NCBI GenBank assembly: GCA_001579985.1
Contig: LRSR01003818.1
Span: 1-31,278 of the forward strand
Length of the DNA: 31,278 bases
DNA from: Hypsibius dujardini
Lineage: Eukaryota > Tardigrada > Eutardigrada > Parachela > Hypsibiidae
Reading direction: 5' to 3'
Each line of letters begins with the position of its first letter. Within the stretch, counting starts at the first letter, position 1. This document shows, piece after piece, positions 10,340-20,855 of the stretch. Made by a program: the position numbers and the translations under genes. Under the pieces are notes generated by a model. The model made no database searches and was not told where the DNA came from. It was given only the letters and a program-made list of their open reading frames with translations.

Positions 10340-11990
10340 TGTTTCTTTTTGCTCTTAAAGTTTAACGTTTTACTGCAGGAGTGTTACAATCAGACTGAAA
10401 GCAAGGCTAGACAAAGTGAGACGGGGAATCAAACTATTCTACCGGTTTTCACACGTAGACCGGAAGATGAAGATCTAAAAAGTGGAAAGTGGAAGGTGGA
10501 AAGCAGAAGATTGAAAACAGAAAGCGGAAAACCTGAAATCTAAAAATAAATAAAAATAAAAGTGAGCCCGCGGCAGTATGCATTTCGATCCGTTTATTTT
10601 TAGGCTTTAAGATTTATTTCACATTATTTTTTAATTGTAGCATACACCAAAAAATACGATAGGGACAAATAATCAAGGAGGTTGACTTGACTGAAAGATA
10701 TTTTGATGAAAAATTTCAGTCATTCCAGCCAGTGGAAGACAGGTGTAGACGGGCGGTGGAGGATTGGTACAAAATTTGGACGGTCAGTCGGAATGCTGTC
10801 CGATCTATTTTTTAGTTCATAGTCTGCTCAGAAATTAAGTTACGAGACCAGAAGGTAGACGTGTTATTCAGAAGAATGAAGATCAGGCATGAGAATGGAT
10901 GGCTTGCTCGGACATTGGGTGGATTATCTGCCATGAGGGTCTGGGTTCGAAGGTTCGAAGAACGGGCGTCCAGCTGACTTGTAAGCTTGAATAACCTTCG
11001 GCTAGCTTGGTCACCTTCTGAAATGATAGTCACCAAAGCTTGCTGTCGACCTCCCGGAATTACCGTCCTATATACTACCGTCTAATCTTAATCGTCAGAC
11101 TGCCCGTCAGCAGCCCGCTAAAACGGTCAGCAGACAAATCAGACCATCAACTTTCAGGGATATTTCTAAGATTTCAAATTAACAATTAAATTTCAAAACT
11201 AAGAGTTTACCCTAATTACCAAAAATTATATTTTGAACAGACTGTCAACTTGCGCCAGTGACAAAAAGAGAATTTGCAAAGAAAAATAAGCATATTGAAA
11301 CTAGTTAATATTAGCATAGCATACAAAAATGACACACTGACATATGACGAAGAGGATAGAACGTGTAGATGTGGTATGTCATGCTAGCTCATATCATTCC
11401 GTAGTGACATAATGACCTAAGGACACGAGCATTGAAGACCTGGTGTACTAGTGTGGCATACAATATACCATAGTGACATAATGACATCGCTACAGGTTTA
11501 ATGATGTATTGTAGTGATACATGTTGTGTGACTATCTTCTCTAGGGCTTGCTTCATAACTGACTAAACTTCCAATGTAGGGTCCCTTTTACTCGGGACGA
11601 TTTTCGGAGGAGAAATCCGGAACGACTCCGCTTTATGTTGTTTTTAAAATACTAATAAACACGAAAGCTTTTTTTGGCACAATTTGGAAAACATTTGAAA
11701 TTTCATTTTCAAATAGAAGCAAAGTGAAAACACCAAAAGCTCATGTTTCAGTTTGTAATTACAAACATGGCTAGAATAAAGGGTGACTAAGTTAGAGCCA
11801 TAAGTAAAGAGTGATAGCAGAATGGCTCTAACTCGGTCAGCCTCGTATTATGGCTGTATGGATGTTGCAGCCTTCTTCAATGTGGTGGAGAAAATATACA
11901 TCGCTTGATCTAGCTGATTTGGGCACTTTAGGCTCCAGAATTGTGTAGGGCATGTTTGTTTTTTTCAATCCATGTTCGACTAATGTATCG
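10340..11990. other. No recognisable gene; repeat-derived sequence
   Basis: The stretch holds a purine-rich tract, CGTC-rich patches (about 11040-11130) and clusters of the word CATAATGAC near 11400-11490. Open frames are short and unsupported. Confidence 0.4.
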
Positions 11991-12014
11991 TGGTGATTTT
12001 GAAATTCAATATTT

Positions 12015-12157
12015 TTTGTAGTAAAAAAACACTTACCCGTTTCAATCCAAATACCAAGGCCACCGCGACAGTCAGCATCACAATGTCCATGATAACTGCA
12101 AAAGCTCGCACTCCGGGGCCCTTTGTCTCACCGTTAGCGATGCTGTAGACGGTAGCA
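12015..12157 (-). pseudogene. Decayed duplicate of exon 2 of the four-TM gene
   Basis: On the minus strand the frame reads VYSIANGETKGPG, then a hydrophobic helix and VALVFGLKR, directly followed by GTAAGT. Exon 2 of the intact gene reads IYSIATGETKSPG ... VGLVFGLKR before its donor. The 5' side has lost the splice acceptor: no AG precedes the exon, and an in-frame TGA lies just upstream. No copies of the other exons were found beside it, so it is a partial tandem duplicate. Confidence 0.65.
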
Positions 12158-12329
12158 AAGATAAAGAGATATCAAAAGATCAAGATCGAACATAGTTCGT
12201 TTTTATCCGATGGGAAACAGAGTACATAGCACGAGAAAGAACAGTATGGGGACTGCTTGCACGACCCAGTGCAAAATCAAAAATGGAACCGAAATTGAAG
12301 ACAATGAAAGAATATTTGGCCACAACATA

Positions 12330-12375
12330 TATATCTCACATTATATATATATATATACCGGTGTATATAATTTTA
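12330..12375. repeat. Short (TA)n microsatellite
   Basis: An AT dinucleotide run of about 18 bp (TATATATATATATATA) with flanking ATATAT words. No function inferred. Confidence 0.7.
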
Positions 12376-12559
12376 TTCAATATTGTAAGAAAAGACCGGT
12401 TGATGATGCTCGTTGGCGCGAGTAGCAAATATGCACTCTGTTTGTATTCATTTAATGCTTGACCTGTCTTAAAAGTTGTGTATTTCTTCGTAACAAAAAT
12501 ATGTATCTGCAAATCTTTCAAGTCGTAAGGCTATTCCCGACAATTGTTTCGGAACTGCC

Positions 12560-14861
12560 TTAAACGAGGCATTGATCGCGTTTGCTATCCTCCGGTGGAG
12601 CATGGTAGGCCACCTGGAAGCCGTTATTTCTTCCTTCTTGCCCCAGCGCTGACCAGTAGCTCCGAATCGTATTCAGGCATATTGCCTACAGAAAACATCT
12701 CATTCAGCAATCATACGAGACTTACTACATTAACATGTCACAACTTATTGCAAAAAAAACAATCGTATTCCCCTCTAGAATGACATGCAGGATGAGGGCA
12801 ATTATGTAGTAAATGAGAACATTGCGAGCAACTGCAAGGGTTGCATTCACCTTCCGCAAGAGCTACACACAGATCAAAATCCAAGGATTACAATTGCTGG
12901 ACAAAGGCAATTTGCTAGCCGTTCCACAACGGATGGCAAGGAATGGCATTCTTCACCTATTTCGTATTTGAAACAGGATTTTCAGGGAATTCAGAAGGTC
13001 TTCGCTTTATTTTTTTAAATAAGTATAATATCAGCAATAATTTATTAATTAATTATTAATTAATTAACTGATCTTATCGTTATTGTCTCAAGAAATAGTT
13101 TTTGGCAAATTTGCGCAGTCCGGAAAATACTGGAAAAATCCTTATTTTAATTGTAAATAATCAGATTTTTAGAAATGATTTGATTTCACGTTCCTAAGAT
13201 TTTCCTACTCACAATTGAATTTAGAATTGATTTGCATGATCAGCACTATATTTCTGTACCAGGAGGCAGAGCTACGGGTCATTCTTGAGCCTGAACGGAA
13301 ATTTTCCGAGTGAATTTCCAGAAATGACTCTCCTTCTGCACCACGATATCGAGAATATATTCTGCTGATTCCAATGAACTCCAGAATGAACTTGAAATGG
13401 GTTAGTTTTAGGAATTGTGAAATCGGAGATTTTGCAGCCAAAATCGATAAAAATTTAATATTCCAGTGTTTTTCGGACATTCAAATTTCGCCCAAAACCG
13501 GTTATTGAGGTCCCACTGGTAAAATAAATGCCATAAATCATCAATAAGTTTAGCTAATTTAAAAAAAGGGTGGTGATATTATGCATTCCAATTCTGAAAA
13601 TCGTCCCAAGTTAGTCTAAATAAAAATTTTATTTTAAGTCTATCTAACCCAACCCATTTGACTAATGATAGTTTTTAATACCTTTTGGTATTGTTATCAC
13701 CAGTAAGTAGCATCTTTTGTTCAATTTATTTTAACTCAATCGTTTTTAAACTAACAATTTTATAGTTAAAATTCTGGGTTGGTTCCGTTATCATCTAGTG
13801 CTTAATCCAGCTTACTTTACCAAGCCCGATAGACACATGTGCTTACCTCGCGATGTTCCTCGTTGAACGCATCAAGACGAATGGTCGGAAGACTTACCAC
13901 CACGTAGATTATGTAAATCAAACCTAGGACTACAAGTGCCAATAAGACGGCCTTCGTGATAATCCAGATCAGGAGCAAACGACGATTATTCTGCAAACTC
14001 AGCAAGCAATTTCTCGTATTTATTCATTTTAATACTGTATTTATGTAAAATATTCAGTTTGAGAAAATTAATGCTCCTGATAAAAAAGTGCATATTAATA
14101 ATACATTCAATTGCATTGATACGTTACTTTTGGAAGTAATACTGGGGATCATTTTTTCAGTTTGACGATCTCGTGATGAAAAGGAGAGGCAAAATCATTA
14201 GATGGCTTATTTCTTGAAGATGACAACCAGTTTTGGATTAGTAATTTGGAACAGGTGCTGTGTGTGATTTGGTCTGACTTTTTCAAGAAGAAAAAAATAC
14301 AAAAGACGTACCCGTTTCAATCCAAAGACCAAGCCTACAGTCAGAGCGAGCAGCATCACTGCGAGAATGACCTCGAGGACCCGCATGCCCGGGCTCTTCG
14401 TCTCACCGGTGGCGATGCTGTAGATGATGCCGACGATACTCAGACATGCAGATACCTGAGGACAAAATATTACCTCGAGTCTTATTATACGATTGGAAAT
14501 TCAATTCTTCTGAAAAAATGTTTATAGTTAAATTAAGTATTAAAAAATAATTATTTGAAACATAAAATCGCATGAAAGTCAATAAAAAAGGGTATTCAGT
14601 TTGTACATATACCATATTTACTGTATGTTATGTAGATTAAGCCGAAATATTTTTTGTTAAGAATAAAATACATCAAACACTAAACCGAAAATTTTTCGTT
14701 ACTTTTTTTGGCGAAGAAAGGGAATGAAACCGATCGGAATAACTGATATCGATACAGTAGTACGAGTACCGTACGAGTGTATTGTTAGTCACACTTACGA
14801 ATTGATATCCGGCCACCCATTTGCAGCCATTGTACAGCGAGCAGCACAGACAGGACCGCAT
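12560..14861 (-). CDS. Four-transmembrane protein, five exons, pasiflora (DUF4728)- or LAPTM-like
   Basis: My model is 14861-14799, 14455-14312, 13990-13847, 12862-12761 and 12685-12560. All junctions are phase 0 and the total is 579 nt (192 aa). The protein starts with a cysteine-rich stretch (MRSCLCCSLYNGCKW), followed by TM1 (about 18-37), TM2 (about 48-66, ending FGLKR), TM3 (about 74-102), an outer loop (about 103-125), TM4 (about 130-150) and a polar tail with SYWSALG that ends DQCLV. This layout resembles small invertebrate four-helix membrane proteins such as the pasiflora/DUF4728 group, or LAPTM proteins. Exons 1-3 are strong, with GTAAGT, GTACGT and GTAAGC donors. Exon 4 uses a weak donor (GTTTTT) and is less sure. 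The 13.1-13.5 kb repeat sits in intron 3. Function unknown, probably membrane organisation. Confidence 0.7.
13085..13520. repeat. Old AT-rich dispersed repeat (family R2), copy 2
   Basis: Collinear and diverged relative to 3735-4240 in the same orientation. Landmarks are GATTTTTAGAAA, CGGGTCATTCTT and CCAGAAATGAC. It lies in intron 3 of the four-TM gene. A 91-codon open frame on its minus strand has no support. Confidence 0.5.
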
Positions 14862-15045
14862 CTTTTTGGAAGATTGTCCTGGGACAGAAAGCTTAAAAAT
14901 AATATTGTAGAATGAGAGAGAAAGAAGAAAAAGAATGGAGACATATGACTTTTCCGGGTAACATAATACGGGTGTGCCGCATGAAGTTTTGTCTGGTTGC
15001 ATGCTTTATCATATACAGAACAAACTTACTTTCCAGCTATCAGCC

Positions 15046-15810
15046 GTATGAGGTAAGGGCAGCAATTCGGGCCACTTGCAAAAACGAGCGACAATTCGGG
15101 CCACCTGATTTCAAAGGGATGCTGTATGAACACCACGCAAATTTATTCCACTTTAAGAATTTCAAAACATCTAGAATAATTATACCCATGGAATACAGCC
15201 AGAAACAGTAGTGTTTGTTGAGTTACTCATTAATAGGAGCAATTTGGAAATACTTCTTCATGATTTTGATGTGAAAAATGGTGACAGAAGACTACAGGGG
15301 CGCCACTGGCAATGAGATTGCAGGTGTGTGCCGGTCTGCTTGCATTGCGTGTAACAGATGGATCAGCTGACTGCGGTTGCTGTTCACACCTTGAGTTCCT
15401 GCAGGGCGTGTTGATAGCAAGGGGGCATGCCGTCTGCGTAATCAACACTTTTGATCTTACGCCCTTTTGAGGCAGCGCAGAGAGAACTGTTCAAGCAAAA
15501 GAGTGTGCATTTTGGCTAATATTTGTGATAGTTCTTGCGGTAATCATTTGCATAGAATAGGATAAATATGTACCTGGAGGAAGGAAAAATCTAGTATTTT
15601 ACGATCAAAGTTTGAAAATTATCAGATCTATACTTTTCTGGGAAACTAGCCCCTTACTATCAACATGCCCTGGATCTTCTCGTTTGCCTTGGTTTGTGAT
15701 GAACAATCGCAGTAATTAAATGCACGCGCATGGCGCCCCCTGAAATCCCGGTGGCCCGAATTGTTACACGTTTTGCAAGTGGCCCGAATTGTTACCCTTG
15801 ACTCATACTG
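15046..15810. mobile_element. Non-autonomous TIR element with subterminal repeats
   Basis: The ends are inverted repeats of about 65 bp: GTATGAGGTAAGGG on the left and its near-complement on the right. Each arm carries two copies of ACAATTCGGGCCAC or a close variant. The flanks share CTATCAGCC (15037-15045 and 15811-15819), consistent with a target-site duplication of about 9 bp. No transposase frame is visible. The insertion splits an older repeat that is uninterrupted at about 7.6 kb. A duplication of 8-9 bp would suit hAT, P, Merlin or Mutator-type elements, and I cannot choose among them. Confidence 0.75.
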
Positions 15811-15993
15811 CTATCAGCCGTACTGCTATCAGCCGTTTTATGAACGTGCCGTACGAGGTAAAAGTCCCAATGCTGCGCAAGTTTTGTCTCATACAACAGA
15901 TGGAAAAACTAAAACCGCACGGAACGGTGCGTGAACCCTGAACATCAAACAAATAATAAAACCATTAACATCTCAATCTCAATCGAACACTGA

Positions 15994-16540
15994 TGTTGGG
16001 TGGTACCCAACAGGTACCCAATACTTATTAATAGTACGGTCTATCTACCTAGTTAACTCATTCCTATCTACCCTCACATTCTTTAATGTACTTACTCAGC
16101 TATTATCACGTACATAGTTCTGCCATGTCGGCAGGAAATAGTACGTTAGATCAGGAACTATTCTTTATTCCTGACTATATAAGCGTGTGTTCTACAGTAA
16201 TTTATGAGAGTGTTGGGTGGTACCCAACAGTTACGCAACACTTACTAGTAGCATAGTCTTTCTACCTAGTTAACCCATTCCTACCTACCCTCACATTCTA
16301 TAATGTACTTACTCAGCTATTATTGCGTACATAATTCCGCCATGTTGGCAGGAAATAGTACGTTAGATTAGGAACTATTCCATATCCTTGACTATATAAG
16401 TGTGTGTTCTACAGTAATTTGGGACAGTTCCTTGCTTTCTCATTTAACAGTAAAGTCTTCCCTCAATTCTTCTCCTATTATTCAGTCTAATAGTTCGTAT
16501 GTTCAGGTTCTTCCGTCCTAGTAGGGATGGAGGCCTAACA
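15994..16540. mobile_element. Solo LTR with a tandem duplication of its first 217 bp
   Basis: The element begins TGTTGGG and ends CCTAACA, the short inverted TG...CA ends of an LTR. It is flanked by the 4-bp direct repeat CTGA (15990-15993 and 16541-16544). Within it, 15994-16210 and 16211-16423 are two near-identical direct copies. Each has a TGGGTGGTACCCA palindrome near its start and a TATA motif (GACTATATAAG) late in the unit, about where a U3 promoter would be. No gag-pol s present next to it, so this is a solo LTR left by recombination. The 4-bp duplication suits Ty3/gypsy-type elements. Confidence 0.8.
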
Positions 16541-16655
16541 CTGATGAAATTGAAAGTAAAAAAGCAATACTGTGGCTAACTGAGCGTCACCGGTTGAGGA
16601 TAAAACAGGAACTCTTCAATCTTCAAATGGAGAACAAACGTAATACTGAATAATT

Positions 16656-18749
16656 TCAAATCGAGCAAAATCTCAATCCCTCGACTTCGTTTGAGGTTTT
16701 CTTGGCATCGTTGAGGTAGTTAGCGGACAGGAAGTGGTAAACGTTTTGGACGATTTGGGAGCTGCTGGCTTGGATGTCTTGCATATCAGCGCTTTGGAAG
16801 CCTTCTGATTTTGTTAGCGCTTTGAAAGCCTTCTGATTATCCGCTTTTTCTACCAGACTAGCAAAAAAGTCTTGATCCGTAATAACTGACCCTTGTGGAA
16901 ACGATCCCCGTCGATTCGGAACGCGCGGTTTGGCGGGAGCTTTCTGGGAAGCTAGAACATTGGACAGCGCAATTGCAACCTCTGATCCGATTGATTCGCC
17001 TTTAATTGAACGACGAATGCTGGACATTAGGAACTCTCTCGCCCTTTTAGGTACTCCAAGTAACGTCATCGTCTCAGCGATTCGGTTGAAACGCGGATCC
17101 AGTGCGGTGTAAACGCGCTGAACCGGCTTCAGCTGAACAAGCGGCAGCGTGGCTTTTATGATGTCCGGTTTAAATGGGAACATCCCCAGTTTTGCTGAAA
17201 TCAGATTTCAGCGTATCCTCCAGCTGGCAAGTGATTAGCAACTCCCGAAGTCGACCCGGAAAGTTGTTTCGCGTCACTTATTGAAAAAACAAATTCTAAA
17301 TATATTTACCTAATCAAGCAATATATGAGAGTATGAATTAAACTGCTCGGATGCATTGATATGCACGTCGCGCAGGCAGTCCCTCCATCGCTTTTTGATT
17401 TCACCAAAAACAGATCGGTCCAAAGGTTGAAGCTTGACAGTTTGTCCGCTTGGAAATATCACAACACGAACCTTGTGGAATTCACAATAAAGCCGCACCA
17501 ATTAAACGTTTTTTGCATGGGAGCTATAAACGTCCAGAAAAATGGCGTTCTATGAAAAAAATCGTATGAAAAAACAAGTGCATTAATAGACAGCGAGACA
17601 GACAGACAGACAGACAGACAGTAAACAGAGAGAGAAAGAGACAGAAAGACAGGCAGACAGGCAGACAAATATAGCAATAGCCCAGAAAGATGAAGGCACA
17701 CAGAACTTTTTACACGTCAGATTGGGCAAGAGCTCTTTCTTGAAATAAGTTGCTAAAGTCTTGTCCAAAATTCCGCTGTCGTTCACTGCCAACAGGATGT
17801 CTCCCGCCGTTCCTTCAAATCGAGATTCCAGATGAATTTTACCATCAAGTAGGACTAGAGGTCGAAACATCTTGCCAGAGGCAGTGCCAAAAAACAACGC
17901 TGTGATGTGCTCTCTGTCAAAACCTGACGCCAACGAAATCATTTCCCGTGTTCCGCGAGGAGCAAAAATATTATCGTAGGGTTCCCCGGCGGTGAAGGCG
18001 CTTTCGTCGCCATTGATTATTCCGTCAGAATCGCCCAGATAGCCATTGTTGTACAGATCGGTCATCATGCTGATGTACTCCAAGCATCTCTCCTCTGTCC
18101 ATTCCTGATACTTCTTTCGGTTTGTAGCGTTAGTTACTCGCATCGCTATTTCCTTGTGCCGCAGTAAAAAATTCCGGTGCCAGCGATCGGAAAAATGGTA
18201 CCTGCCGACGCTTAAATCAAACAAGAAGGTATCAGGGAAGCATTAAACACTAAAAGAAAAAACGTATGAATCAATCAACAGATTAGCTGTTGAATCAGAT
18301 TCTAAAGTTAAAACGTTCAATTAATCAGTCAAGTGATGAGTGACTGAGCTAATTATTCAATCAAGTAGATATTTCATGAATAAAACTGGTACAAGGGTTA
18401 TCCATCAATCAAGCAAGCAATTGAATAGAGAATGCTGATCAATACCTCTTAACTCTCCCACTTCGGCGAGCACCTTGACAAGCCAGCGCTTATTTAATGG
18501 CAATCCGATGAAGGCGCACTGATTTAATGCGTCTAGCATAATCCTTTCATCAAGGGATGAAAATCTGCACCGACCTCCCTTTTTGGCGTGCGCTCCCTTT
18601 AACCGTCCTCGCAGAGTCGATTCCGGTATGCTGAATTTTTTTGCAGCTGCGCGAATGGATATTCCACCTGCCTCGAGAGCTGCTTTTGCAAGTTCCATTA
18701 GCCGTTTTGAAATGAAAACAGGATTGCCCAATTTCGACCGAATATTCAA
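16656..18749 (-). pseudogene. pogo/Tigger-type (DDE_1) transposase relic
   Basis: Pieces lie in order on the minus strand. The N-terminal helix-turn-helix piece is 18749-18437 (ISIRAAAKKFSIPESTL). The catalytic piece is 18224-17710 (IINGDESAFTAG carries the first Asp). Next is 17545-17310 (IFLDVYSSH carries the second Asp, and VKLQPLDRSVFG follows). The C-terminal piece is 17280-16656 (KTG/MFPFKPDII). This is the usual pogo-type order. It is dead: a TAA (17504-17502) follows YSSHAKNV, the G-run at 17187-17184 has one extra base that shifts the frame, and a CAGA microsatellite interrupts the middle. Donor- and acceptor-like sites between pieces suggest it once had introns. Terminal inverted repeats were not located. 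Confidence 0.85.
17586..17670. repeat. (CAGA)n microsatellite inside the transposase relic
   Basis: An uninterrupted run of CAGA units at about 17594-17622, with degenerate GAGA, AGAC and GCAGACAG units after it. It separates the transposase LLPNL segment from the second catalytic Asp motif. Confidence 0.85.
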
Positions 18750-18989
18750 GGAGCAAAAACGGCAAAAAATGATCAGCTGGTGATCTGCAATTTAACATTA
18801 GAGTTCTTGTAGGCTGCTGAGTTCATGCGCTTGTGGCTCCGTCCGCAGTGCAAAATATCGTGACGTAGTACAGTCAAACGTGGCCACAAGGTTTCTTTTT
18901 CGATTTAAATTTTCAAAAAATTGAGTTTTTAAGTAACTGCCAAAATTATTATCAAATGTTTGTCCGATTTATTGTTGATTTTTCGAACA

Positions 18990-19310
18990 TAAAATATCAG
19001 CAAACAATGAGAAGAAAGTAAGCGAACGCGGCATTTATACCATTTCCGAACTTGCACAGCATTTGGGACTGGTACCTCGTAATTACTGTCCATCCAAACC
19101 TTCTTTACCGGTTCATGTTTATGCAAGAGATAACGGATGTAAGATTGTAGTTAAATTACTTTCCCAACAGCAGACCAGCCCAATTCTGATAGCCCAACCC
19201 CATTTTGAAAATGGCTCGACGTAAAATGTATCTCACAAGAGGACGTGAAATCAGGCTAGAGCCCACCTAGGTTTCCTTGTCAGACATGTTGCTCAGTCTG
19301 TTTATACTCT
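18990..19310. repeat. Dispersed / segmentally duplicated block, copy B
   Basis: Matches about 7663-7850 in the same orientation. The minus-strand reading includes YIRYLLHKHEPVKKVWMD, parallel to YIRHLLHSHGSVNTVWME at 7.7 kb. A further piece (19050-19085) matches 15850-15880 in inverted orientation, so the ancestor may be a transposon present in at least three places. Confidence 0.55.
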
Positions 19311-19321
19311 TGTAAACTAAG

Positions 19322-19627
19322 AATATTCAAGCTCGCTTATTTTGTAGCGTTTATTTCGCTATTTCAAACTCGGAATCTTCATGGTTTTGGAGATAAGCGA
19401 GAGAAGCGGTCAACGGGCTCCCTTTATCGGTTATATGCTAGCTAAGTGTATGCATACATCTATCGTCGGAGTGATTGGTTTATTTGAGTTGAGATCAGCA
19501 AAGAAAACACAGCCCCAGATAAGCCAATGGGCGTTGCATCATTGCAAGGGCGTGCGAAACCCGAGAGATTACCGAGTTTAAAATACCGAAATAAATGCTG
19601 CAAAATAAGCGAGCTCTGAATATTTTG
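19322..19627. mobile_element. About 300-bp MITE-like element with 52-bp inverted ends
   Basis: The left end (AATATTCAAGCTCGCTTATT...) is the reverse complement of the right end. The match continues through about 52 bp and the ATTTCG and AAACTCGG blocks, with a few mismatches. There is no coding frame. Part of its interior also occurs at about 7860-8000, where the left end is mostly deleted, so the element predates or travelled with the segmental duplication. Confidence 0.75.
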
Positions 19628-19629
19628 AA

Positions 19630-20618
19630 TGATTGTTTCATGTTTCCTAATTATGCCTGATATTTGGGAACACCGGGTGTTTTCTGTGGCCCCGGGATTC
19701 GCACCAGTATTTTCTGGGGAAGGGTTTCTGACGTTGATATTTTAGGCTTTTCTTCAAGGAAAAAGAAATGTATCCTGAGCCGGTATTTCTAAAGTCCGTC
19801 CCTATCACTGACCAAAACGTCAGATTAGTCATATACTGGTACTAGTATTTTACACCAAAATCACATTATTTCTGTTGGTGAATGAAATGCTTAAAGCGCA
19901 TGCAACTGAGGCTTCCCAATAGTTAAAGTTCGTGTTTATAACCAAAACCCCGTAGCATCAAGCTGTTCATCCAGACAAAAATGTAGAAGCATCTTGCAGA
20001 TTCGTTTTGCCGTAAGTTTCTGATAACTTTTCCGAAGGCTACTAGAGATACGAAAAAATTCCTTCGTTACAACTAGAATCAAATATCACTATTCTAGAGT
20101 AATCCCACTTCGACATGAAAAGGTCTTCCAAAAAGCCTACTGTACTGAATACTGACAAGTCTACTGAAGGCATCGCCTCAACTCTTTGCAAACCATCGCA
20201 AGATGACTAAAAACTGAATACAATTCCCGCGCTCGCAGACAATACCCGTTCGAAAACGCGTGCCCTGAAAACACCTGTAAACCCCGTGCCCGCAGCTTCA
20301 ATCTTTATTAAATCAAGTGAAAACAACTGAAAAATTACGAGTCACGAGGCTTGGGTTGTCAATGGGATTTTCATGCATGGGATTGCAAAAGCAACTGTTG
20401 TTGGCCAAAGTTGAGTTCTTTTAATGGTGGCGAAGTGATAAGTTTTAACAAGTGTCTTAAATCATCTGGATATTTTTCTTAATCAATTTCAAAGTAACAC
20501 AAACCGCAACAGTTTTTTCATATCGGATATTTACAAAGATGTAAAATTAGTATAAAAAGTGGCCTGAACGGTCGCTCTTTAGAGACACCCCCTGACCGAC
20601 CGATTCCATCACATATTC
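19630..20618. other. No confirmed gene; short basic frame at 20115
   Basis: Mostly unrecognised sequence. From the ATG at 20115 the plus strand codes a Lys/Ser/Thr-rich peptide of 31 residues (starts MKRSSKKPTVL). After one in-frame TAA it continues for about 41 codons of similar composition to a TGA. This looks like an eroded coding fragment, but I cannot name it. Confidence 0.35.
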
Positions 20619-20855
20619 CTACTGCAGCGACGAAAGAATGTTCACCAGATCGTTGGCAAGGGATTCCTTCACAGCTGCGCATGCCGGGCCAGTGTCATGA
20701 TTCGTAACGACCGTCTGAATCGTCGTAATATTCTTGGTGATCTGCACAATGACGCTCAACCACTTGTCGGAGTTTGTCACGTCAGCGTTCCCCGACGCGG
20801 TTAGCAGGACGGCGGCCACGGCCGAACCCAGGTGCTGAACTTGCTGATGATACAG
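20619..20855 (-). CDS. Last exon of an unrecognised helical, probably secreted protein
   Basis: A phase-0 acceptor (TTACAAAG) opens a frame of 78 codons plus TAG. It starts LYHQQVQHLGSAVAA, contains DKWLSVIVQITKNI and ends LVNILSSLQ. The pattern is amphipathic helix, with one Cys. The same exon, shortened and diverged, occurs at 8327-8082. Upstream on the same strand, 21720-22239 codes a signal peptide and similar helical segments (TLVADVTQAVSHAND), so this may be the 3' end of that gene across an intron of about 0.9 kb. I do not recognise the family. Confidence 0.5.
   Translation of the reverse strand: MYHQQVQHLGSAVAAVLLTASGNADVTNSDKWLSVIVQITKNITTIQTVVTNHDTGPACAAVKESLANDLVNILSSLQ

Noticed and set aside
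10930-10965. GGGTTCGAAGGTTCGAAG as a possible tRNA T-arm
   Set aside because: The surrounding sequence does not fold into tRNA arms; it is a short local repeat of GGTTCGAA.
9536-11520. A 2-kb autonomous transposon bounded by GTCATTATGTCAC-type ends
   Set aside because: The inverted similarity is patchy and no transposase frame lies between, so I report only the hairpin and the weak inverted match.
13205-13480. 91-aa minus-strand frame in the four-TM gene intron
   Set aside because: It coincides with dispersed repeat R2 and has no splice or domain support.
19640-19735. A minus-strand GGTGCGAATCCC resembling a tRNA B box
   Set aside because: No A box, no cloverleaf stems and no oligo-T terminator at the right spacing; not a tRNA gene or a convincing SINE.
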